NCBI RefSeq assembly: GCF_014650555.1
Contig: NZ_BMVE01000014.1
Location: forward strand, 62,001 to 126,000
Reading direction: 5' to 3'
Source: Streptomyces goshikiensis
GTDB lineage: Bacteria > Actinomycetota > Actinomycetes > Streptomycetales > Streptomycetaceae
DNA length: 64,000 nt
The number at the start of each line of letters is the position of its first letter. Positions within the stretch are counted from its first letter, which is position 1. Below, in pieces: positions 57,571-64,000 of the stretch. The notes beneath the pieces are model-generated. The model was not told where the DNA came from. It was given only the letters and a program-made list of their open reading frames with translations, and ran no database searches. The translations under genes and the position numbers were made by a program.

Positions 57571-58679
57571 AGCGGCCTCGCTCCTCCGGCGTAGTCGGAC
57601 ATCGCGGTGACGGGGTCGATCCGCACGGGCAAGCCCGGCCGGGGGGCGTTGATCATCTGTCCGTCGCCGAGGTAGATCCCGACGTGGTGGATGCTGGCGT
57701 CCGATGTCGGGCTGTAGCCGTAGAACACCAGGTCACCGGGTTGCAGCGCGCCGTATCCGGCGGAGGCGGGGATCCGCTTGCCCACGCCTGCCTGTGCGGC
57801 GGCCGTCCGGGGCAGGGTGATCCCGACTTTGGCGTAGGCGTATTGGGTGAGTCCCGAGCAGTCGAAGCCGGTGACGGTGCGGCCGTCCTGGCCGCCGGGG
57901 GAGCAGCAGATCCCGGTGGTGGCTCCGCTGGGCCCGCCACCGCCCCACGAGTAGGGGATGCCCTGCTGGGCAAGGGCGGCCGCCACGACCACACCGGCAT
58001 TCCCCGAGGGGACGTCCGGGCTGGCGCCCAGGGCGTCGTAGCGGTCGATGCCCGATATGACGTCGTCCACGTACGCCTGGGAGTGGTTGTATACGTAGAT
58101 GGCCGCGCGCAGCTCTTCCTGGTTGTTTAGGTCGCGGCCGGCTCCGCACAGGTAGACGGCTGCCGAGACCGCGGCGTCGTCGGCGTTGTGGGGTGAGATG
58201 GTCCCGTCGCCGTTGCCGTCCTTTCCGTATGCGCGGAACGTCTCGGGGAGGAACTGGAAGGGGCCGACGGCTCGTTCGTAGGTGCTGTCGCCGTCCCAGC
58301 GGCCGCCGTCGGTGTCAGGGAAGGCGCTGGTGTTGCCGCCAGCACCGGATCCGTCGAGTCGGGGCCCGGTGATGGGCGGAGAGATGTCTCCGGCCGGGCT
58401 GATCTGCTTGCCTGCGGCGTGGTCGGACTCCACGCGGGCGATGCCCGCAAGGACCTGCCAGCGCATGCCCTTGCAGTCAGGGACGTACTCGGTGACCTGG
58501 GCGGCGCCGCTGGTGTAGGCGGTGAGCATCCGCTCCGGGATACCGGCCGCCTTCGCGTCCACCGGTCCACCGGTGCTGCCGCTTTGCCCTGCCGTGGCGG
58601 ACATCAGCACCGGGGCGGTACAGCATGCCGTCATCGCCAGCAGCAGTACCAGCAGGCACCCCATCTTCCTCTTCCTCAC
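57567..58679 (-). CDS. SLT-NlpC/P60 cell-wall hydrolase
   Basis: 370 aa, two enzymatic domains. Membrane anchor/signal at ~6-25 (MGCLLVLLLAMTACCTAPVL). Lytic transglycosylase-like at ~65-215: MRWQVLAGIARVESDHAAGK with catalytic-type Glu, then AVGPFQFLPETFRAYGKDGN and VYNHSQAYVDDVISG. NlpC/P60 at ~235-365: GFDCSGLTQYAYAKVGITLP (Cys ~271), GDLVFYG, HHVGIYLGDGQMINAP (His ~333). Such bifunctional enzymes open peptidoglycan locally for a conjugation channel (compare VirB1, CwlT). Starts GTG 58679, overlapping the VirB6-like stop. Confidence 0.92.
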   Translation of the reverse strand: MRKRKMGCLLVLLLAMTACCTAPVLMSATAGQSGSTGGPVDAKAAGIPERMLTAYTSGAAQVTEYVPDCKGMRWQVLAGIARVESDHAAGKQISPAGDISPPITGPRLDGSGAGGNTSAFPDTDGGRWDGDSTYERAVGPFQFLPETFRAYGKDGNGDGTISPHNADDAAVSAAVYLCGAGRDLNNQEELRAAIYVYNHSQAYVDDVISGIDRYDALGASPDVPSGNAGVVVAAALAQQGIPYSWGGGGPSGATTGICCSPGGQDGRTVTGFDCSGLTQYAYAKVGITLPRTAAAQAGVGKRIPASAGYGALQPGDLVFYGYSPTSDASIHHVGIYLGDGQMINAPRPGLPVRIDPVTAMSDYAGGARPL

Positions 58680-61168
58680 TGCGTGCCCCCGTTGCCCTGG
58701 TCGTCCCGCGCCGCTTGGCGGCGTGCACGCATCACCGCGATCAGCCGCGCCCGGTCGGCCGCGGCCTGGCCCGCCGCAGGGTCCGAAGCGGGAGACCGTG
58801 GGCTCGAAGGCAGGGATCCGCTCCCGCTCGCAGCACCGGAACGGATGCTTCGGCTGGGCGCTCCGCTGCCGCTGCCCGGCGTGGCTCCCTGGCTGCCCGC
58901 ACCTGGGGTGCCGATACGGCTGCCGTTGCCGTTGGCGGTGCGGACCACGGGCCTGCTCACCGCATGGGCACCGGGGCGTCGGGTGCCGGACGTGGCTGCG
59001 GCGGGGTTGTCCGGGTGGCTGATGCCGTGGGGGCCGGGTGTGCGTCCGCCGGCGGTCGGGGCCGTGTAGATGGCGGCGCTGATCGCGGTGTCGCGGGCGA
59101 GCCGGCCGGTGTTGACCGCGCTCCTGCCCACGGCCCGTCCGACGCCCTTCCACGCATAGGCGTCGTCGCCGACGTAGTTGGCGGCCACCCGCAGCTGGGT
59201 GCGGGCGTCGTCGGTGAACTCGCTCGCTTTCCTCTTCGCCGTGTGGACGGTGCGTGGCAGACCGATGGTGGCGCCGTAGGCGGTGCGTCCGGCGCGGTGG
59301 GCGATGCGGTATCCGCGCAGCCGTGAAGCGTGCTTGTGGAAACGGGAGCCGAGCAGCGGCCGGTCAGTGGCGGGATCGTGAAGGACTTCGCCGGTCCACT
59401 TGTCCACCTGCATCTGGCCCTTGGGGCGCGGTTGTCCGCCGCCGATACCGGCGTCCCTGAGCGCGGCGGTCAGAGCACGGGCGACCGGGTGCCGGTTCGC
59501 CGGCTTGGGTCCGATCAGCGCCGCGTGGGCACCGCGCATCGCCAGGGTGAACGGCGCCGCCCCCATCCGGGCCGCGGTGCGCGCCTCGAACACGGCCCGC
59601 CCCAGCGAGAACGGCGCCCCACTACGGCCGCCGCCCCCGGCCATCCCCATGGCAAGGCCGCGGGGGAAGCCGCCACCGCTGAGGTTCGCGTACCGCATAC
59701 GGATCGCCATGCGCTGGCCCACCGATGTCGCGGCGGCTGCCACCCGTTTGTGCATGACGAGGAAGGCGATGGCGAGGGCGTCCAGCAGGAGCAGTCGTTC
59801 CACCATCAGGTCAGGTCCGCTGTCAGAGAGCAGCACGTTGGCGGCGATCCCGAACAAGGGGATGGCCATGGCGGTGGCGAAGGTGACCAGCGCGGAGGTG
59901 ACGAACACTCCCGCCCACCGCCACAGCAGCGTCCGGGTCGGGCCGGGCAGCATCGCCAGTACCCACACGACCGGTCCCGCGCCGGCCGCGGCCGCGTCCG
60001 CCCCTTGGGCTCCGAGCATCACGAGGGACATGGAGACGACCATGGCCGTGACGACGGCGACGGCGATCAGTAGCGCGAGTGCCGCGAAGACACGGTCCCA
60101 GCTGGGTTCTTTGGCATACGAGGCGGCGGCTTTGCCCGCGGGCCCCGCTTTGTCCAGGGCTTTCAGGACGTTGTTGAAATCGGCGCGTCTGGGGGCGGTG
60201 GAGCTTTCGCAGTACTCCCGGGAAACCCGGTCAAGCAACTCACACGGGTTCTCACGTTCGGGTTCCTCCTCGACCGGCTCGCCGCTCTTGATCCACTTGA
60301 GGTGTGTCTCGTAGGCTGCTTTGTCGGTCTTGGGGTCCAGGATCCGCCCGTACTGCAGCAGCATGTACGGCTTGACGACGAGAGCGTCGGTCAGTGAGTC
60401 CTGGATGGGTTTGACCACGGCCTGCGCCCACATTCCCGAGCTCTCGCACGTGCTCTGCGCGGGCCCGTGGATCAAGTCGCAGGGGTCGGATGACGTCTTG
60501 GTGCCGAAGTAGCTGGACGTCGTGATCGACGCGACTTCGATGGCGGCCTTGTGGGTCTGGTCGAGGGGCCCGCCACGTCCGAGGAGGTAGTCGGGGCGGA
60601 TGAGAACGCTCGCGGCCAGCGCCGCGATGACGAGGGTCGCGCCGATCTGCCCGAGCCCGGTGCCGACCTTGCCCCGGGCGAAGAGGATCAGCCCGAACAC
60701 GAACGCCCACGCGAGCATCAGCCCCTTCAGACCGAGCGCGTCCACGATGTGGGCCTGGTAGGAGTCGGCGAGATGCTGGGCGGGACCGGTTAGCAACGTG
60801 AGCAGCGGGAAGCGGAAGACGAAACCGATGAGCCAGCAGCACAGGCCGACCAGCAGCCGGGCGAGGGTGAACAGACCGGACATCATCATGACCTGCGCCT
60901 GGCCGACGACATCTGGCATGGCCGGCTCCGGGCGGTACGCAGCCGGGCTGCTCTCCAGTTGGTAGCCCTCCAGCAGCCCCCCTTCGGCGGTGCGCACGTT
61001 CAGCGGAGCCAGGAGCCCGCTGCCCCCGTCTGCGGTGCCGTCCGCGGCCGCGGCCACCGCCGTGTTCGTCACGAGGAACACCACCGTGAGCAGCGCGACG
61101 AACCCGGCGGCACGAAGGGTGCCGCGGTCGAAGCGGCGCAGCCTGGGCGGACGCAGTCCTATGGTCAC
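58676..61168 (-). CDS. VirB6/TrbL-like polytopic membrane protein
   Basis: 830 aa. Signal/helix at ~15-40 (LRAAGFVALLTVVFLVTNTA), about seven further helices: LFTLARLLVGLCCWLIGFVF (~100), LMLAWAFVFGLILFARGKVG (~150), LGQIGATLVIAALAASVLIR (~170), then a ~150-residue exported loop with three Cys (DPCDLIHGPAQSTCESS), LALLIAVAVVTAMVVSMSLV (~360), WVLAMLPGPTRTLLWRW (~400), FVTSALVTFATAMAIPLFGI (~430) and a basic 300-residue Pro/Gly-rich cytoplasmic tail. This is the design of Gram-positive conjugation VirB6-type (TcpH/TrbL) channel proteins. Overlaps VirB4-like stop as ATGA. Confidence 0.82.
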   Translation of the reverse strand: MTIGLRPPRLRRFDRGTLRAAGFVALLTVVFLVTNTAVAAAADGTADGGSGLLAPLNVRTAEGGLLEGYQLESSPAAYRPEPAMPDVVGQAQVMMMSGLFTLARLLVGLCCWLIGFVFRFPLLTLLTGPAQHLADSYQAHIVDALGLKGLMLAWAFVFGLILFARGKVGTGLGQIGATLVIAALAASVLIRPDYLLGRGGPLDQTHKAAIEVASITTSSYFGTKTSSDPCDLIHGPAQSTCESSGMWAQAVVKPIQDSLTDALVVKPYMLLQYGRILDPKTDKAAYETHLKWIKSGEPVEEEPERENPCELLDRVSREYCESSTAPRRADFNNVLKALDKAGPAGKAAASYAKEPSWDRVFAALALLIAVAVVTAMVVSMSLVMLGAQGADAAAAGAGPVVWVLAMLPGPTRTLLWRWAGVFVTSALVTFATAMAIPLFGIAANVLLSDSGPDLMVERLLLLDALAIAFLVMHKRVAAAATSVGQRMAIRMRYANLSGGGFPRGLAMGMAGGGGRSGAPFSLGRAVFEARTAARMGAAPFTLAMRGAHAALIGPKPANRHPVARALTAALRDAGIGGGQPRPKGQMQVDKWTGEVLHDPATDRPLLGSRFHKHASRLRGYRIAHRAGRTAYGATIGLPRTVHTAKRKASEFTDDARTQLRVAANYVGDDAYAWKGVGRAVGRSAVNTGRLARDTAISAAIYTAPTAGGRTPGPHGISHPDNPAAATSGTRRPGAHAVSRPVVRTANGNGSRIGTPGAGSQGATPGSGSGAPSRSIRSGAASGSGSLPSSPRSPASDPAAGQAAADRARLIAVMRARRQAARDDQGNGGTQ

Positions 61169-63741
61169 TGGGCCCCCTCGGCTCGGGCGGGTGCCGTGGT
61201 GGGGGTGCGGCCGGGTGTGGTGAAGATCGATTTCCGCAGGCGGGGCACGGACGGGACGACGATCTGGATTCGGCCGACTTGCATGCGCGGGTCGCGCAGC
61301 AGCATCTCGCCCTCGCGGCCTTTCTGACCGACAGGGGAGAGCCCGGTGGTGACGAGTTGCAGGAGGTGCTTGTCGTCGCCGTCCAGCCCGAGGAACTTCA
61401 GCCCCTTCGCCGCACGCCTCTCGTCGGTGGTGCGGGCCAGGAACCGGTAAGCGATCAGCCCGGCGTCCTTGCCCAGTTCCTCGGCGTCGGGGGCCCCAAG
61501 GAACACGCCGGCACCATGCTTACGGCCGTCGTGGAGGATCTCGTGGACCAGCGCCGAGCCCTCCGCGGAGGAGGTCAGCCAGTAGACCTCGTCCAGGGCA
61601 ACCAGGCAGAACCGTCCTGGATCGGTGAACGCGGCCTGCCGGGCGATCGCGGCGATCAGATACAGCACCGCCCGTCCGATCAAAGCCTCCAACGGCTGCT
61701 GCCGCAGGACTTCGGCGTCCGCGAAAGCCTCCTTCGGCGGCAGCGTCAGACCGGTGGTGGTCACCACCACCATGTCCGCGCCCAGATCACCGGCCAGCGT
61801 CACCACCGGCAGACCCGGATCGAACACCATCGCGGCGAGCGGATTGCTCTGCACGATGCCCAGCAAGTCGGCCATGGTCTCGGCCGCATCGGCCCGGGTT
61901 GTGCCGCCATGCGCGGCAAGGGACCGGAGAACGTCCAGCACCTTTCCCATCGACGGGTTGGGGCCGATGCTGACTTCTTCGACGGCGTGGTGGAGCACCG
62001 CGCCGGCCGCCGTCATCGCGCCGACTCCCAGCTGCAAGGTCAGATACGACAGGGCGTAGTGTGCGCCCACCGCTCCGCCGAACACCCGCAGGGGATCGAT
62101 GGACATCTGGGCCTGGGCGGCGTCGATGACCTGGCAGTGCTCACCCACCGACGCTTGTGCGTAGCCGGCCCATTCGCGCATCGGGGTGCGGTCGATGACG
62201 ATCGCCCGCCCGCCCCGGTCCACCACCGCCGCGGTGACCAGCTTCTCCAGTACCGACTTCCCCGCCCCCAGGTCACCGATCACCGCACTCGAAGCGCTCG
62301 CGTTGACCTGCGGGGCGTCTGCGGGGTTGAGCAGGACGGGGCGCAGGGTGCCACAGTCCAGATCGCGGCCGATCAGGATCCCCGTCGGGTCCCCGACCCG
62401 CGACAGTGTCAGGGCGCCACAGGCAGCCCAGTCCTCGGAAAGCTGATGCTGGGTGAACTGGTGCAGTTTCGGGGCCCGCACCGCCCCGGGGAGCCCGAGG
62501 GCGAACAGTTCTTCCTGCATGCCGATCGGCCGCACCGCCCGGTAGTCACCGCCCGACAGGGCCGCCGACAGCTCCCGCGCCCGCGCATCGCACGTCGCGG
62601 AATCCGGGCCCCACACGCTCAGCACGGTCACCGCCTGGACCTCGACCTCCACCGACGTCCGCGCCATCCGCGCGTCCTGCTCCTCCAGATCCCCGGCCGC
62701 ATCCCCCAGCGAATGCGGCATCCCCGTCGGCTGCGCCCCGTACTGATCGGCCTGATCCAGCAGCTCACGCTTCTTGCTCTGCACCTGCGCACGGGCCTTC
62801 TTCGCGGGCACCACCCTTAAGTCCACCGTCACATCGACGGGGAACGGCAGGCCTTCCAACTGCGCGAGAACGTCAGCACTCTCCACCGTGACCGCCGGCG
62901 GCAGCTCCGCGAGCACGAGATGGGATTGGTAGCCGGTCCCGGCCTCCGACTCGACTTGCAGCCACAACCGGCCGACCGGCGATGCCACTCCGGCCTTGCG
63001 CCACCACGACCCCGCGCCGGCCTTCGTACGGTCGGCGAGCTGCTCGCGGCCGCCGTCGGCGAGGCGGACCTGGCCGAGGTCTGCGTAGGAGGGGGAGAGT
63101 AACTGTCCGCCGTGGATCCGGCTCCCGTAGAGGGGACTGTCGGTGGCGTCGGACAGCAGCGGCTCCTCCAGCAGGCCGCGGTGCACGGCGTGCTGCACCA
63201 TCCACACGATCTCCGCCGGCGACGCCGGACGCAGGCCGAGGCCGCCGCCCAGCGAAGTCTGAATACGCTCCGCGCTCTCCCGCGCGGCCTGAACCTCAGC
63301 CTGGGCGACGGGCACTGGTGCGATGCCGAGCGTCGCCGACACCTCCGCGTAGATCACCCCGAGCGAAGCCGTGAGCGCGCCGCCCTTCCCCGGCAGCGGC
63401 ACGGCAAGCCATACGGTCCGCTCGTGCATCTCACCGCCGGCCAGCATGTCGACACCGGCCGCACAGGTCTCCGCCCACCCAGGCAGACGCTGCCAGTCCA
63501 GCCCCTCCACCATCCGCTCGGCCACCTCACCGGGATCCGTACGCGCCGCCAGAACGAACAGCCGCGGCTCCATCGACGGCAGGGACCGCACCAGAGAGGT
63601 CACCCGGCCCAGCAATTCCTGGCGCACACGGGCCGGGAGGTAGCCGCCGGCGAGCGGCTCCACCCGCCACACGGCCCACACCACGCCCGAGGACGACCAC
63701 AGAAGATGCCCGGCGATGTGCCGGAAGGGTGTCCGCATCAC
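61165..63741 (-). CDS. VirB4-like conjugation ATPase
   Basis: 858 aa. N-terminal ~480 residues of the SCO6880/VirB4 N-type region (LLWSSSGVVWAVWRVEPLAG; VKKKARAQVQSKKRELLDQ-like), then Walker A SAVIGDLGAGKSVLEKLVTA (~484-503), IVIDRTPMREWAGYA (~512), VVVTTTGLTLPPKEAFADAE (~655), Walker B RFCLVALDEVYWLTSSAEGS (~708-727), and the motif HDGRKHGAGVFLGAPDAEEL (~735-754). Hexameric motor of the T4SS at the inner membrane. Start at 63741 or one codon downstream. It overlaps the preceding gene by 4 bp. Confidence 0.9.
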   Translation of the reverse strand: MMRTPFRHIAGHLLWSSSGVVWAVWRVEPLAGGYLPARVRQELLGRVTSLVRSLPSMEPRLFVLAARTDPGEVAERMVEGLDWQRLPGWAETCAAGVDMLAGGEMHERTVWLAVPLPGKGGALTASLGVIYAEVSATLGIAPVPVAQAEVQAARESAERIQTSLGGGLGLRPASPAEIVWMVQHAVHRGLLEEPLLSDATDSPLYGSRIHGGQLLSPSYADLGQVRLADGGREQLADRTKAGAGSWWRKAGVASPVGRLWLQVESEAGTGYQSHLVLAELPPAVTVESADVLAQLEGLPFPVDVTVDLRVVPAKKARAQVQSKKRELLDQADQYGAQPTGMPHSLGDAAGDLEEQDARMARTSVEVEVQAVTVLSVWGPDSATCDARARELSAALSGGDYRAVRPIGMQEELFALGLPGAVRAPKLHQFTQHQLSEDWAACGALTLSRVGDPTGILIGRDLDCGTLRPVLLNPADAPQVNASASSAVIGDLGAGKSVLEKLVTAAVVDRGGRAIVIDRTPMREWAGYAQASVGEHCQVIDAAQAQMSIDPLRVFGGAVGAHYALSYLTLQLGVGAMTAAGAVLHHAVEEVSIGPNPSMGKVLDVLRSLAAHGGTTRADAAETMADLLGIVQSNPLAAMVFDPGLPVVTLAGDLGADMVVVTTTGLTLPPKEAFADAEVLRQQPLEALIGRAVLYLIAAIARQAAFTDPGRFCLVALDEVYWLTSSAEGSALVHEILHDGRKHGAGVFLGAPDAEELGKDAGLIAYRFLARTTDERRAAKGLKFLGLDGDDKHLLQLVTTGLSPVGQKGREGEMLLRDPRMQVGRIQIVVPSVPRLRKSIFTTPGRTPTTAPARAEGAQ

Positions 63742-64000
63742 GCGTCCGCCCTCCCCGCCCCGGCGAGCAGCCGGTCCAGCCCCGAACCCGCCGCCCGCAC
63801 ACCCGACGCCTGAGCACCGCTCGTCACCACGCCCGTCGCCGGCCCGGCCGCCGCCACTCCCGCAGGGGCCGCCGCTGCGGGAGTGGCGGCGCGCGCGGGC
63901 TCGATGATGAACTGGCCCCCGAAGTAGCTGGGCTGCTTGTCACGGGCGGTCCGGCCGCCGATCCGACCGGCAGGATGACGCGTCAGCACCACCAGGACAC
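63738..64000 (-). CDS. Partial gene upstream of virB4-like, cut by the window edge
   Basis: The frame is open to the right edge of the window; the visible 85 residues are a C-terminal part: TRHPAGRIGGRTARDKQPSY, FGGQFIIEPARAA, then an Ala/Gly/Pro-rich end and GLDRLLAGAGRADA. Its stop overlaps the VirB4-like start. In related clusters this place holds small PrgI-like or unknown exported proteins; no function can be read from the piece. A GTG at 63992 could be an internal start. Confidence 0.5.
   Translation of the reverse strand, partial: VLVVLTRHPAGRIGGRTARDKQPSYFGGQFIIEPARAATPAAAAPAGVAAAGPATGVVTSGAQASGVRAAGSGLDRLLAGAGRADA

Noticed and set aside
1-64000. tRNA, rRNA, CRISPR arrays, telomere palindromes
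   Set aside because: Looked for GGTTCGAAT-type T arms, regularly spaced repeats and terminal palindrome clusters; none were convincing.

Overview
The window is GC-rich throughout (roughly 70 %), with strongly biased third codon positions, many GTG starts and ATGA/GTGA gene overlaps. Its families (F420-dependent oxidoreductase, DUF5133, DUF6879 with an XRE/DUF5753 regulator, SigJ-type ECF factor, STAS proteins, TetR/MarR/LysR regulators) point to a Streptomyces or close relative. Dense insertion-sequence remnants and broken genes beside a plasmid-type module suggest either a plasmid (many Streptomyces plasmids are linear) or the accessory arm of a chromosome. No tRNA, rRNA, CRISPR array, telomere or att site was recognised.

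1-6.6 kb: small conserved proteins, a flavodoxin-fold oxidoreductase, a CYP152-like P450 (putative peroxygenase), an F420-type luciferase-like oxidoreductase, a STAS protein, a bidirectional terminator and a DUF5133 protein. 6.6-9.6 kb: two abutting IS5-family units, each flanked by inverted repeats, sharing one TA dinucleotide and each apparently enclosing one non-transposase gene; the first transposase needs a -1 frameshift.

9.7-39 kb: accessory genes, mostly regulator plus target pairs: GntR-TetR chimera and FAD monooxygenase, SigJ-type factor and membrane protein, LysR and DoxX, TetR and esterase, MarR and DoxX plus Tat-exported ester cyclase. Several operators are visible as palindromes between divergent genes. 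Interspersed are broken genes: an IS481 fragment, IS5 fragments, a serine recombinase piece, an XRE/DUF5753 gene, a PP2C phosphatase and a lipoprotein fragment. A secreted glycosidase-like gene at 34-35 kb sits between mobile-element remnants.

39-64 kb: a coherent plasmid/conjugation module. It starts with two strong hairpins, a 32-aa leader ORF overlapping a winged-helix zinc-ribbon protein (candidate replication initiator), and four palindromic iteron-like repeats inside that gene. On the minus strand two long runs of overlapping genes follow. The promoter-distal one encodes a Tad/Flp-type pilus (CpaB, CpaE/TadZ, TadA, TadB, TadC, pilin-like peptide, three TadE/TadG-like proteins) and ends in a large membrane LysM-BTAD protein. 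The other encodes a type IV secretion-like system (VirB4-like and VirD4-like ATPases, VirB6-like membrane protein, SLT-NlpC/P60 wall hydrolase, accessory protein, replication-relaxation protein). Together these look like a cell-envelope-spanning DNA or protein transfer apparatus with its own regulator, quite unlike the single-protein TraB system typical of Streptomyces plasmids. The window ends inside this cluster.
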